This document shows, piece by piece, positions 33,858 through 43,224 of a stretch of DNA of 57,515 nt. Position 1 is the stretch's first letter; each line of letters begins with the position of its first letter. Source of the DNA: Burkholderiales bacterium. GTDB taxonomy: Bacteria > Pseudomonadota > Gammaproteobacteria > Burkholderiales > Burkholderiaceae_C. A model generated the notes under the pieces. The model was not told the DNA's origin, did no database searches, and saw nothing but the letters and a program-made list of their open reading frames with translations. Location: the NCBI GenBank assembly GCA_947474755.1, contig CANJJE010000015.1, forward strand, positions 1 through 57,515, written 5' to 3'. The translations under genes and the position numbers were made by a program.

Positions 33858-35870
33858 ATGCAGATCAAGGTTCTGGGGTCGGGTTGCAGCAAGTGCCGGA
33901 GCACGATCGGCATCATCGAACGTGCGGCCCGCGATGCGTGCGTCGAGGTCAAGATCGTCAAGGTCGAGAATCCCGACGAGATCCGTGCCTTCGGCGTGCG
34001 TGCCACGCCGGCCGTCGTCATCGAAGGCCAGGTGGTGCACAGCGGAGGCATTCCTTCGCATGAATCTGTGCAGGCGTGGTTCAAGTCGGTCGGGGTCGGG
34101 TTCATCGAGCACCCGACGCGACATCTCTTCTTCACCGGCAAAGGCGGCGTGGGCAAGACCTCGCTGTCCACGGCCGCCGCGCTGACGCTGAGCGACGCCG
34201 GCAAGAAGGTGTTGCTCGTCAGCACCGATGCGGCCTCGAACCTCGACGAGATGCTCGGCATCGAGTTGCGCAACACGCCGGTCCCGGTGCCGGGCGCGCC
34301 TGGCCTGTCGGTCCTCAACATCGACCCCGACAACGCCGCCGAGTCGTACCGCCAGCGCGTGCTCGCCCAGATGCAGGCGAGCGCGACCGCAGAGGAACTG
34401 TCGACCGTGCGTGAGCAGCTCTCCGGCGCCTGCACGACCGAGATCGCCACGTTCGACGAGTTCTCGTCCCTGCTGGCAGAGGGAGCGCAGGCCTGGGACC
34501 ATATCGTCTTCGACACCGCGCCCACGGGACACACCCTGCGCCTGCTCAGCCTGCCCAAGGCCTGGACCGGCTTCCTGCAGGGCAACGATCGCGGCGCCTC
34601 CTGCCTGGGCCCGCATTCAGGCCTGAAGATGCAGGAGCTCCGTTTCAAGGCTGCGCTGGACGCGCTGAGTGATCCGGCGCAGACCACCGTGGTCCTGGTG
34701 ACGCGTCCTGATTGCGGTGCCATCGCAGAGGCGGCGCGGACCTCCGTCGAACTGCGCGAGCTCGGCCTCGGCAACCAGCGCCTGGCGGTCAATGGTGTCT
34801 TCCACGCCAGCGACCGCAGCGACGCCGTGGCCTGCGCGATCGAGGACCTGGGGCGGCAGGCGCTGGACGCCATGCCGGCATCGCTGCGAGATCTGCCGCA
34901 AGACCGGGTACCGCTGCGCCCGTTCGACACCGTGGGCCTGCCTGCCCTGCGCGCGCTGCTGGCCCCGGGCGACGCGCCGGTCGTCCTCCGCGAGGCAGCA
35001 CAAGCCGCGGCAAGTGACCCGCTTCCCGGCCTCGCTGCATTGGCCGACGAGCTGGCCGCGGCCAGTCACGGCCTGATCATGGTGATGGGCAAGGGGGGCG
35101 TCGGCAAGACGACCATCGCCGCGGCCCTGGCGGTGGGCCTGGTGCAGCGCGGCAAGACCGTGCACCTGAGCACCACCGATCCGGCCGCGCACCTCGCCGG
35201 CACGCTGGAGGGCGAACTGCCGGGTCTCAAGGTGAGCCGCATCGACCCGAAGGTCGAGACGCAGCGCTACATCGACAAGATCATGGCGGCCAAGTCTCCC
35301 CAGCTCGACGCGCAGGAGCAAGCACTGCTGCTGGAAGACTTGCAGTCGCCTTGCACCGAAGAGGTCGCGGTGTTCCATGCCTTCTCGCGCATCGTCAGCG
35401 AGGGCCGCAGCGCCTTCGTGGTGCTGGACACCGCACCCACCGGGCACTCGATGCTGCTGATGGACGCGACCGGCGCCTACCACCGGCAGATGACGCGCGA
35501 GTTCGAAGGCCATGGCGCGACCCGCGTCGTGACGCCGCTGATGCGGCTGCAGGATGCCGCCTACACCAGGATCATCCTGGTGACCTTGCCCGAGGTGACA
35601 CCGGTGTCGCAGGCCGCCGCGCTGCAGGACGACCTGCGCCGCGCCCGCATCGAACCCTACGCCTGGGTGCTCAACAAGAGCGTGCTGGCGGCGGGAACGC
35701 ACGATCCCTTGCTTCAGGCCCGACTCGTGGGTGAACGCCGGCAGATCGAGCGCCTGTCTGCGGGCCTCGCCCAGCGGCTGTACGCGCTGCCGTGGCTGGC
35801 GGTGCCGCCGATCGGCCTCGGCGAACTGTCGAAGCTGGTCCGCATGCCGGCACCAGCAGCCGCGACCTGA
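33858..35870 (+). CDS. arsA: Thioredoxin-like domain fused to ArsA arsenite ATPase
   Basis: A 670-residue protein. Residues ~1-80 are a small thioredoxin-like domain with the redox motif GSGCSKCRSTIGIIE and the cis-Pro region GVRATPAVVIEG. Residues ~85-670 are ArsA with two homologous ATPase halves. The first half has Walker A GKGGVGKTSLSTA (~92) and DTAPTGHTLRLL; the second has GKGGVGKTTIAAA (~413) and DTAPTGHSMLLM. The Cys residues in GACTTEIATFDEF and SPCTEEVAVFHAF correspond to metal-binding positions of ArsA. It should energise arsenite extrusion through the neighbouring Acr3. The thioredoxin-like part may bind or hand over As(III), a job otherwise done by ArsD, which is absent here; this is inference. 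Confidence 0.9.
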   Translation: MQIKVLGSGCSKCRSTIGIIERAARDACVEVKIVKVENPDEIRAFGVRATPAVVIEGQVVHSGGIPSHESVQAWFKSVGVGFIEHPTRHLFFTGKGGVGKTSLSTAAALTLSDAGKKVLLVSTDAASNLDEMLGIELRNTPVPVPGAPGLSVLNIDPDNAAESYRQRVLAQMQASATAEELSTVREQLSGACTTEIATFDEFSSLLAEGAQAWDHIVFDTAPTGHTLRLLSLPKAWTGFLQGNDRGASCLGPHSGLKMQELRFKAALDALSDPAQTTVVLVTRPDCGAIAEAARTSVELRELGLGNQRLAVNGVFHASDRSDAVACAIEDLGRQALDAMPASLRDLPQDRVPLRPFDTVGLPALRALLAPGDAPVVLREAAQAAASDPLPGLAALADELAAASHGLIMVMGKGGVGKTTIAAALAVGLVQRGKTVHLSTTDPAAHLAGTLEGELPGLKVSRIDPKVETQRYIDKIMAAKSPQLDAQEQALLLEDLQSPCTEEVAVFHAFSRIVSEGRSAFVVLDTAPTGHSMLLMDATGAYHRQMTREFEGHGATRVVTPLMRLQDAAYTRIILVTLPEVTPVSQAAALQDDLRRARIEPYAWVLNKSVLAAGTHDPLLQARLVGERRQIERLSAGLAQRLYALPWLAVPPIGLGELSKLVRMPAPAAAT

Positions 35871-35895
35871 ATCACAACCAGGCAGGAAGTTCTCC

Positions 35896-36306
35896 ATGTA
35901 CGGATTCACCACCACGCTCACCGGCCTGTCCTTCGACGAAGCGATCGTCAAGACCACGGCTGCCTTGAAAGCCGAGGACTTCGGCATCCTCAGCGACATC
36001 GACGTCCGGCAGGCGATGAAGGACAAGCTCGGCAAGGACATGCCGCCCTATCGCATCCTCGGCGCCTGCAACCCGCCGCTGGCGCATCAGGCCGTCACCG
36101 CCGTACCGGACATCGGGTTGCTGCTGCCGTGCAATGTGATCGTTCGCGAAGAGGCTCCCGGTCGTGTCGTGGTCGGATTCCTCGATCCCCAGATCATGGT
36201 CAGCCTCGTCGGCAGGCCCGAGGTGCGCGAGGTGGCCGACGCCGCCGAGCAGCGATTGCGCCGCGCCTGCGAGAGCCTCGGAGGCAGTGCGCCGCGGGCC
36301 ATCTGA
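35896..36306 (+). CDS. DUF302 family protein
   Basis: A 136-residue DUF302 protein: FTTTLTGLSFDEAIVKTTAALKAEDFGILSDIDVRQAMKDKLG, then PYRILGACNPPLAHQAV and IGLLLPCNVIVREE. The Cys residues in GACNP and LPCNV are common in the family, whose function is not established. A good AGGAAG site lies 7 nt before the ATG. It starts 25 nt after the ArsA-fusion stop, so it is most likely the last gene of the arsenic operon. Two well-placed cysteines make metalloid or redox work possible, but that is a guess. Confidence 0.85.
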   Translation: MYGFTTTLTGLSFDEAIVKTTAALKAEDFGILSDIDVRQAMKDKLGKDMPPYRILGACNPPLAHQAVTAVPDIGLLLPCNVIVREEAPGRVVVGFLDPQIMVSLVGRPEVREVADAAEQRLRRACESLGGSAPRAI

Positions 36307-36403
36307 ACGCCTGGAAGACATTCGGCTGAACGCACCGCCAGGCATCAAGCTCCAGGCCGGGGCGAACTCTCGGTGGTCATTGCTTCCGAAAGGGGAGCGG
36401 CCC

Positions 36404-38305
36404 TCACTCCACCGTCACGCTCTTGGCCAGGTTGCGCGGCTTGTCGACATCGGTACCGCGGGCACACGCGGTGTGATACGCCAGCAACTGCAGCGGTACC
36501 ACGTGCAGGATCGGGCTCAGAGGGCCGTAGTGCTCGGGCATGCGGATCACTTGCAGACCCTCGGCCGACTCGATGCGGGTGTCGGCATCGGCGAACACGA
36601 ACAGTTCGCCGCCACGCGCGCGCACTTCCTGCAGATTGCTCTTCAGCTTTTCCAGCAGCGCATCGTTCGGCGCCACGGTGACGACCGGCATCTCGGCCGT
36701 GACCAGCGCCAGCGGACCGTGCTTCAGTTCGCCGGCGGGGTAGGCCTCGGCATGGATGTAGCTGATCTCCTTGAGCTTGAGTGCGCCTTCCAGCGCGATC
36801 GGGTAGTGCAGGCCACGGCCAAGAAACAGCGCGTTCTCCTTGCTCGCGAATTGTTCGGCCCAGGCCATCACCTGCGGCTCCAGCGCCAGCACCGACTGCA
36901 CTGCCACCGGCAGGTGGCGCAGGGCTTTCAGGTGTTCAGCCTCCTGTTCGGGCGACAGGAAACCGCGCGTTTTCGCCAGCGTCAGTGTCAGCAGGAACAG
37001 GCCGACCAGTTGGGTGCTGAAAGCCTTGGTCGACGCCACGCCGATCTCGACGCCGGCGCGGGTGATGTACGACAGCGCGCACTCGCGCACCATCGCGCTG
37101 GTGGCCACGTTGCACACCGTCAGCGTGTGCAGCATTCCCAAAGCGCTGGCGTGCTTCACCGCGGCCAGGGTGTCCGCCGTCTCGCCGCTTTGCGTGATGG
37201 TCACCACCAGCGTGCGCGGGTTGGGCACGCTGTCGCGGTATCGGTATTCGCTGGCCACTTCCACGCTGGTCGGGATCTTCGCAATGCTTTCCAGCCAGTA
37301 CTTCGCGACAGAGCCGCTGTAGTAGCTGGTGCCGCAGGCCAGGATCAGCACCGAGTCGATGTCCCGGAACACGCGATCGGCGCCCTCGCCGAACAGCGCC
37401 GGCGAAATGCCCTGAACGGCATCCAGCGTGTCGGCAATGGCTTTCGGCTGCTCGAAGATTTCCTTCTGCATGTAGTGGCGGTAAGGCCCCAGCTCGGCTG
37501 CACCCGAATGCGCCTGCACGGTGCGCACATGGCGCTGCACCGCATGGAATCGACCTGCGACGCCTGCGCTGTCGGTTGCACTGATCGCCACGCTGCCCAG
37601 CTGAAGGTCGACCACGTCGCCTTCTTCGAGGTAGACGATCTGGTCGGTCACGCCAGCGAGCGCCATCGCGTCACTGGCCAGGTAGTGGTCACCCAGGCGC
37701 TCGCCGGTGCCGATGCCCAGGATCAGGGGCGAACCGGCGCGCGCGCCAATCACCCGGTGCGGCTCATCACGGCAGAACACCGCGATGGCATAGGCGCCAC
37801 GCAGGCGTTGCACCGCGCGCTGCACCGCACTCAGCAAATCGCCGTCGTACAGGTGATCGACCAGATGGGCGATGACCTCGGTGTCGGTCTGGCTGTCGAA
37901 TCGGTAGCCCAGGCGGCGCAATTCGTCACGCAGCTCGTCATGGTTCTCGATGATGCCGTTGTGGACCAGCGCCACCCGGCCCACCGCAGCCACGCCGTCG
38001 CTGACACCGCCTGCATCAGAACCGATGGGGCCCGACGAAAAATGCGGGTGAGCGTTGTGGACCGCCGGCGCGCCATGCGTGGCCCAGCGAGTGTGCGCAA
38101 TGCCGGTGCCACCTTCGACCTTCTCGGCTGCGACATTGATTTCCAGCTCGGCCACCCGCTCGGTGCTGCGCGCTCGGCGCAGGCCACCGCGCTGATGCAC
38201 GGCCACGCCGCAAGAGTCATAGCCCCGGTATTCGAGCCGCTTCAAGCCCTCGATGAGCACCGGGACGATGTTGTGCCTGCTGACGGCGCCGACGATGCCA
38301 CACAT
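36404..38305 (-). CDS. glmS: Glutamine-fructose-6-phosphate aminotransferase
   Basis: A 633-residue GlmS, which makes glucosamine-6-phosphate for peptidoglycan and lipopolysaccharide. It has the N-terminal glutaminase Cys right after Met (MCGIVGAV), with RWATHGAP and HNGIIENH. The two SIS domains have [17 protein letters not shown] and [17 protein letters not shown], and the C-terminus is [13 protein letters not shown]. It is slightly longer than typical (~610). No glmS ribozyme is expected in this lineage and none was seen upstream. Confidence 0.96.
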   Translation of the reverse strand: MCGIVGAVSRHNIVPVLIEGLKRLEYRGYDSCGVAVHQRGGLRRARSTERVAELEINVAAEKVEGGTGIAHTRWATHGAPAVHNAHPHFSSGPIGSDAGGVSDGVAAVGRVALVHNGIIENHDELRDELRRLGYRFDSQTDTEVIAHLVDHLYDGDLLSAVQRAVQRLRGAYAIAVFCRDEPHRVIGARAGSPLILGIGTGERLGDHYLASDAMALAGVTDQIVYLEEGDVVDLQLGSVAISATDSAGVAGRFHAVQRHVRTVQAHSGAAELGPYRHYMQKEIFEQPKAIADTLDAVQGISPALFGEGADRVFRDIDSVLILACGTSYYSGSVAKYWLESIAKIPTSVEVASEYRYRDSVPNPRTLVVTITQSGETADTLAAVKHASALGMLHTLTVCNVATSAMVRECALSYITRAGVEIGVASTKAFSTQLVGLFLLTLTLAKTRGFLSPEQEAEHLKALRHLPVAVQSVLALEPQVMAWAEQFASKENALFLGRGLHYPIALEGALKLKEISYIHAEAYPAGELKHGPLALVTAEMPVVTVAPNDALLEKLKSNLQEVRARGGELFVFADADTRIESAEGLQVIRMPEHYGPLSPILHVVPLQLLAYHTACARGTDVDKPRNLAKSVTVE

Positions 38306-38415
38306 GAGAAATCTCCGGGTTACGGTATAGCTTTGCCGATGCTACGCAACCACCGCGCTGCGCGGGCCGGACCCATGACATCGAAGGCAGTGCAGTCGCG
38401 CAAATGCGGCATTAA

Positions 38416-39615
38416 TCACGCGATCTGTTTGACGATCACGAGGCCCTTCAGATATTCGCCCTCCGGAAAGGTCACCGTCATCGGGTGATCGGGCGCAGCT
38501 CCCGTGCGCGCATGGATCTGCCCGTCGATACCGGCATCGAGCCCGGCACCAGCGACGATCTTGTGGAACAGATCGGCGCTGACACCTCCCGAGCACGAAA
38601 ACGTGAACAGCAAGCCACCAGGCTCGAGCAGCCCGAATGCGAGCCGGTTGATGTCCTTGTAGGCCCGCGCAGCTCGCTCGGCCTGCCCCGCGGTGGCCGC
38701 AAACTTCGGCGGGTCGAGCACGATGGCATCAAAGCGGCGACCTTCGTCGATGAAGCGGCGCAGCGTGGCGTTCACGTCGGCATCGACCACCGTGTGGCGC
38801 GCGACGTCGAAGCCGTTCAGCGCGACATGCGCACTGGCGCGCTCGAGGGCCGGGCCCGAGGAATCGACGCTGGTCACCTGCGCAGCGCCACCGGCCAGCG
38901 CCGCGATGCTGAAGCCGCCGGTATAGCTGTAGCAGTTCAGCACGCGCTGCACGCCGAAATGGCGCACGCTGTCGGCGAAGAGCTTGCGGCTGTCGCGCTG
39001 GTCGAGGTAGTAGCCGGTCTTGTGGCCGCGCGCCACATCGACGGTCAGCCGCCAGCCGTGTTCTCGGATCGTGATCTCGGTGTCCTCAGCATCATCCGGG
39101 GCACCACGCAGCCAGCCGGTGACCGGCGCCAGGCCTTCGAGTTCGCGTACGCTGGCGTCGCTGCGCTCATACAGCCGTCGCAGGCCGGTGACCTCCAGCA
39201 GCGCATCGGCGATCGCGCCCTTCCAGCGCTCGACACCGGCGGCGGTGAACTGGGCGCAGAGCGTGTCGCCGTAGCGGTCGACCACCAGACCCGGCAGACC
39301 ATCGGCTTCGCCATGCACCAGCCGCATCGCATCGCTTTCGATCGGCAAGCGCGCGCGCACCGCGACGGCACGTGCGATGCGGCGCCCGAAGAATGAAGCG
39401 TCTATTCGCTCGGCGGCATCGAAGCTCCAGGCGCGTACGCGGATCGATGAAGCCGGGCTGTAGGCGCCCCAGGCCAGGAACTCGCCCGTGTGCGACTCGA
39501 CGCGCACCGTTTCTCCGGCATCGGCACGGCCGCTGGCAATACTGCCCTCGAACACCCACGGGTGGCGCTTGCGCAGTGAGCGCTCCTTGCCGTCGCGCAG
39601 CTTGATGACTTTCAT
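38416..39615 (-). CDS. rlmI: PUA-domain 23S rRNA m5C methyltransferase (RlmI-like)
   Basis: A 399-residue class I SAM-dependent methyltransferase of the RlmI type (m5C at 23S rRNA position 1962 in E. coli). The PUA domain is at the N-terminus (MKVIKLRDGKERSLRKRHPWVFEGSI). The catalytic part shows RGHKTGYYLDQRDSRKL, the SAM-binding VLNCYSYTGGFSIAALAGG, DAIVLDPPKFA, and the Cys nucleophile region LFTFSCSGGVSADLF. xerC lies immediately upstream on the same strand (stop at 39622, 6 nt before this start), so the two are probably co-transcribed. Confidence 0.9.
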   Translation of the reverse strand: MKVIKLRDGKERSLRKRHPWVFEGSIASGRADAGETVRVESHTGEFLAWGAYSPASSIRVRAWSFDAAERIDASFFGRRIARAVAVRARLPIESDAMRLVHGEADGLPGLVVDRYGDTLCAQFTAAGVERWKGAIADALLEVTGLRRLYERSDASVRELEGLAPVTGWLRGAPDDAEDTEITIREHGWRLTVDVARGHKTGYYLDQRDSRKLFADSVRHFGVQRVLNCYSYTGGFSIAALAGGAAQVTSVDSSGPALERASAHVALNGFDVARHTVVDADVNATLRRFIDEGRRFDAIVLDPPKFAATAGQAERAARAYKDINRLAFGLLEPGGLLFTFSCSGGVSADLFHKIVAGAGLDAGIDGQIHARTGAAPDHPMTVTFPEGEYLKGLVIVKQIA

Positions 39616-39621
39616 CGTCGA

Positions 39622-40596
39622 TCAGTCCTTGCGTCTGGCACGCGGATGGGCAGCGTCGTAGACCTTGCTGAGGTGGCCGAAATCGAGCTTGGTGTAGACC
39701 TGCGTCGTCGTGATGCTGGCGTGCCCCAGCAGCTCCTGCACCGCGCGCAGGTCGCCGCTGGACTGCAGCAGGTGCGAGGCGAACGAATGCCGCAGCATGT
39801 GCGGGTGCACATGGGTCGGCAGGCCGGCGTGCTGCGCGCGCCGCTTCAGCCGCGAGCGCACCTGGCCGGTGGTGATGCGGCTGCCGCGGTTGCTGACGAA
39901 CAGCGCCGGCTCACCGGGTGCGGCCATCTGCAGGCGCAGCGACAACCAGTCCTGCAGAGATTTCAGCGCCGGCGCGCCGACCGGCACGCTGCGCGGCTTG
40001 TCGCCCTTGCCGCGCACATGTGCCGTTGCATCGCTGATGTCGATCCAGCCCATGGCCTGCGGACCGGGCTGCGCATCGAGTGCAACGAGTTCGGCTACGC
40101 GCAGGCCGCAGCCGTACAGCAGCTCGGTGATGCACCGGTCGCGCGCAGCCAGTGGCGCGCTGTGGCGGCGCTCGGTGATGTCGTCATTGAAATCGGCCAG
40201 CGCCACCGCCTGATCGACGGCCAGCGCCTTCGGCAACGGCTTCGGCGCCCGGGGTGCGCGCACGCCGGTCACCGGGTTCTGCACGACCAGGCCTTCGCGG
40301 CCCAGCCAGCGGTAGAAGCTGCGCCAGGCCGACAGCTCGATCGCGATGCTGCCGGGCGCCAGCCCCTGCGCGTGCATTTGCCCGGCCCAGCGACGCACAT
40401 GGTGCGGCTGCACCTCGCGCAGCGGCACGGCGGCGGCCGCGGCGCAACGCTGCAGGCGCTCGAAGGCCAGTCGGTACATCGTCCGCGTGCGTTGCGCGAG
40501 GCGCCGTTCGACCTGCAAGTGCTGCAGATGACGCACGAGGTCATCTTGCAGCGCGTGAGCCGCTGGCTCGGCGGATTCGGCGACAGGGTCGGTCAT
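39622..40596 (-). CDS. xerC: Tyrosine recombinase XerC
   Basis: A 324-residue tyrosine recombinase that, with XerD, resolves chromosome dimers at dif. Catalytic residues are visible: Arg in GCGLRVAELVAL, Lys region RGKGDKPRSVPV, HxxR in HPHMLRHSFASHLL, His in LGHASITTTQ, and Tyr in VYTKLDF. The N-terminal core-binding part includes AWRSFYRWLGREG. The start is ATG 40596, 20 nt after the DUF484 stop; the longer frame to 40815 runs across DUF484. The gene order dapF, DUF484, xerC is conserved in proteobacteria and supports this chromosomal identity over a phage integrase. Confidence 0.92.
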   Translation of the reverse strand: MTDPVAESAEPAAHALQDDLVRHLQHLQVERRLAQRTRTMYRLAFERLQRCAAAAAVPLREVQPHHVRRWAGQMHAQGLAPGSIAIELSAWRSFYRWLGREGLVVQNPVTGVRAPRAPKPLPKALAVDQAVALADFNDDITERRHSAPLAARDRCITELLYGCGLRVAELVALDAQPGPQAMGWIDISDATAHVRGKGDKPRSVPVGAPALKSLQDWLSLRLQMAAPGEPALFVSNRGSRITTGQVRSRLKRRAQHAGLPTHVHPHMLRHSFASHLLQSSGDLRAVQELLGHASITTTQVYTKLDFGHLSKVYDAAHPRARRKD

Positions 40597-40616
40597 GTCG
40601 CCGCCATCGGTCCGTG

Positions 40617-41318
40617 TCACTCCGCCCGAATCAAGCGAGACAGGCTGGCGCTGGCGATCTCGCCGATGCGCATCAGGAATTCGGTGCCCATGTCGGCGGC
40701 AAAACGGGTGGCATCGGGCGAGCCCAGCACCAGCAGGCCGAAGGCGTCGGTGGTGGCGCCGTGGCGCAGCGGTATCAGAGCGAGCGACGCCACGGTGGCC
40801 ACGTCTTCGAGCCATTCGGCCGCTTCGAAACCGACATTGGCGCCGCAGTACGGCAGTGTCAGGCTCGACGCAAAACTCTTCGCATCGACGCTGACCTCGC
40901 GCGCGAATTCACGCTCGGCCCGCGCGCAGGCTGGATCGGCAATCGCACCCCACACCCGGATGCCAGCCTGCGGAATCAGGAACTGCTGCTTCAGCTCACG
41001 CACCACCACCTCGGGCAGGTCGGCGGCGTCCGCCGTCAGCATCAGCGCGCGGGTGTAGCGATGCAGCCGGTCGGCGATGGCGACGTTTTCCTGACCATGG
41101 CGGATCATCTCCATGATCTTCTGCTCCAGGCCCTTGTACTTCTCGCGCAGCAGGTCCATCTGCCGCTCCTGCAGCGAGACGGCGCGCGTGCCGTGCGGGC
41201 TGCTGAGCTGGATCGAGCTCAGCAACTCGGCATGCCGCTCGAAGAAGCCGGGCGTGTTGGCCAGGTAGTCGGCGATGTCGGCCTCGGTGATGCCTTGCAC
41301 TCCGGTGGGGCTGCTCAC
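40617..41318 (-). CDS. DUF484 (GAF-like) protein
   Basis: A 233-residue DUF484 protein. These have a GAF-like fold and usually lie between dapF and xerC, as here. Recognisable sequence: ADIADYLANTPGFFERHAELL at the N-terminus, a coiled section SLQERQMDLLREKYKGLEQKI, and the C-terminal GLLVLGSPDATRFAADMGTEFLMRIGEI. The family's biochemical role is not settled. Confidence 0.9.
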   Translation of the reverse strand: MSSPTGVQGITEADIADYLANTPGFFERHAELLSSIQLSSPHGTRAVSLQERQMDLLREKYKGLEQKIMEMIRHGQENVAIADRLHRYTRALMLTADAADLPEVVVRELKQQFLIPQAGIRVWGAIADPACARAEREFAREVSVDAKSFASSLTLPYCGANVGFEAAEWLEDVATVASLALIPLRHGATTDAFGLLVLGSPDATRFAADMGTEFLMRIGEIASASLSRLIRAE

Positions 41319-41355
41319 GATGCAGTACCCACGGTGGTTGGTTGAGTCATGTGAT

Positions 41356-42243
41356 TCACAGTTCGATCTCTCCTTGGAACACGGTTTCAGCCGGGCCGGT
41401 CATGAACACATGGCTGTTCAGTCCATCGCGCGCGCCCTGCCATTCGATGGTCAGCCGGCCGCCGCGTGCATCGACGTCGACAACCGGATCGAGCAGCCCG
41501 AGCCGGATGCCCGCGACCACCGCTGCGCAGGCGCCGGTGCCACAGGCCAGTGTCTCGCCGGCGCCGCGCTCGAACACCCGCAGACGGATGTGGTCGCGCG
41601 CGACGATCTGCATGAAGCCGGCGTTGACGCGCTTCGGAAAGCTGGTGTGGTGCTCGATCAGCGGGCCCTGCACGTCGACCGGTGCGGTGTCGACATCGTC
41701 GACCACCTGCACCGCATGCGGGTTGCCCATCGACAGCACCGCCACCTGCACCGTGCGGCCCTTGATGCTCAGCGGCCACAGGTCGAAGGTGGCCCCCTTG
41801 CGGTCGCCCTTGACCGGCATATGGTGCGGTCGCAGACCGGCCGCATGGAAAGGCACGCGCGGAAGGTCGAACACCGGTGCATTCATGTCGACCTTCACGC
41901 GGCCGTCGGGCAGCAGGTGCAGATCCAGCAGGTTGTTGACGGTCTCGACACGCAAGGTGGTCTTGTCGGACAGCCCCCGCTCGCGCACGTAGCGCACGAA
42001 GCAGCGCGCCCCGTTGCCGCAGTGCTCGACCTCCTCGCCACTCTGGTTGAAGATGCGGTAGCCGAAATCGACACCCGGCGTGTCGCTGCGCGTGACCACC
42101 AGGATCTGGTCGGCGCCGACACCGAAGCGCCGGTCACCGAGACGGCGCATCTGTTCGGCACTGAGGTTCAATGGCGTGCGGGTGGCGTCGAGCACGACGA
42201 AGTCGTTGCCGGCGCCCTGCATCTTGGTGAACCGGAGTTTCAT
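41356..42243 (-). CDS. dapF: Diaminopimelate epimerase
   Basis: A 295-residue DapF, converting LL- to meso-diaminopimelate for lysine and peptidoglycan synthesis. The N-terminus [20 protein letters not shown] and the two catalytic cysteines are diagnostic: one in [17 protein letters not shown] and the other in [13 protein letters not shown]. The substrate-binding [10 protein letters not shown] is also present. It is followed on the same strand by DUF484 and xerC and preceded by two acyltransferase genes. Confidence 0.96.
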   Translation of the reverse strand: MKLRFTKMQGAGNDFVVLDATRTPLNLSAEQMRRLGDRRFGVGADQILVVTRSDTPGVDFGYRIFNQSGEEVEHCGNGARCFVRYVRERGLSDKTTLRVETVNNLLDLHLLPDGRVKVDMNAPVFDLPRVPFHAAGLRPHHMPVKGDRKGATFDLWPLSIKGRTVQVAVLSMGNPHAVQVVDDVDTAPVDVQGPLIEHHTSFPKRVNAGFMQIVARDHIRLRVFERGAGETLACGTGACAAVVAGIRLGLLDPVVDVDARGGRLTIEWQGARDGLNSHVFMTGPAETVFQGEIEL

Positions 42244-42285
42244 GAACTGATTATCGTCGTCGAGGTCGCCCGAACGGCCTGCAAG

Positions 42286-43224
42286 TCAGTACAGGCTGGG
42301 CTCGCCCAAGGGCCGGGTCTTGAAGCGGCGATGCACCCACAAGTACTGCGCCGGGTTGCGCCGGATCTCTTCCTCGATCCAACGATTGATCGTGGCGGTG
42401 TCGGCCAGCACATCGCCGGTCGGAAAGCTCGTCCAGGGTTCCAGGAAGCGAACCCGGTAGCCCTGGCTGCCAGGCAGCATCTCGGCGACGATGGGCTGGA
42501 CCGTCATTCCCAGCAGCTGCGCCATGCGCGAGGAGGTCAGCAGCGTGGCCGCGGGAACACCGAAGAAGGGCACGAAGGCGGAGTCCTTGCGGCCGAAGTC
42601 CATGTCCGGCAGGTTGAAGAAGGCATCGCCTTCCTTGATGGCGCGCAGCAGCGGCTTGACGGTTTCGCGCCGCGAAAACAGGCGGTTCTTGCCGAAGCGG
42701 CCGCGCCCGCGATGTACGGCCGCATCGAACAACGGGTTGCTCTGTGCCTGGTAGACGGTGCAGGCCGTGCGGGTGACCGTCAGCCGCATGGCGATCGCCG
42801 CCACATCGAGCGCCAGGAAGTGCGGCACCAGCCACATCAGCGCGCCGGAGTGGGTGTCGGCGAAGTGCGGCTGGCCTTCGACATGGATGAGGCGCTTCAG
42901 GCGCTCGGCCGAGGCGTGCCACAGCAGCCCGCGTTCGAGCAGGCTGCGGCCCAGGAACTTGAAATTCTCGACCGCCAGCGCGCGGCGCTCGGTCTCGGAA
43001 AGCTCGGGAAGACACAGCTCGAGGTTGCGCAAGGCGATGTGCCGCCGCGAGCGGCCCAGGGTCCACAACACCACACCGAGCCCGCGGCCCAGTGGCGCCA
43101 GCGCCGCCAGCGGGAGCCAGTGCAGCAGCCACAGCAGCGCGAGCACCGCACGGGTCAGCGCGGCGGTCGCCCAGCGTGTCAGCCAGGGCTTGCGCTTGTT
43201 CGAGCGGCGCGATCCGGACTTCAA
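42286..43224 (-). CDS. Lipid A-type lysophospholipid acyltransferase (first of two)
   Basis: A ~312-residue membrane acyltransferase of the LpxL/HtrB/MsbB family that adds secondary acyl chains to lipid A. Shown by the N-terminal hydrophobic anchor (RAVLALLWLLHWLPLAALAPLG), the H(X4)D motif WLVPHFLALDVAAI, FGKNRLFSRRETVKPLLRAI and FNLPDMDFG. The C-terminal WIEEEIRRNPAQYLWVHRRFKTRP is also typical. No ATG fits well. TTG at 43224 overlaps the upstream acyltransferase stop as TTGA, mirroring an ATGA junction. The alternative ATG at 43302 lies 82 nt inside the upstream gene. The start is therefore uncertain. Confidence 0.82.
   Translation of the reverse strand: MKSGSRRSNKRKPWLTRWATAALTRAVLALLWLLHWLPLAALAPLGRGLGVVLWTLGRSRRHIALRNLELCLPELSETERRALAVENFKFLGRSLLERGLLWHASAERLKRLIHVEGQPHFADTHSGALMWLVPHFLALDVAAIAMRLTVTRTACTVYQAQSNPLFDAAVHRGRGRFGKNRLFSRRETVKPLLRAIKEGDAFFNLPDMDFGRKDSAFVPFFGVPAATLLTSSRMAQLLGMTVQPIVAEMLPGSQGYRVRFLEPWTSFPTGDVLADTATINRWIEEEIRRNPAQYLWVHRRFKTRPLGEPSLY

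Noticed and set aside
39622-40596. The tyrosine recombinase as a sign of a prophage or genomic island
   Set aside because: Its length, the dapF-DUF484-xerC order and the absence of phage genes or attachment repeats fit chromosomal XerC.
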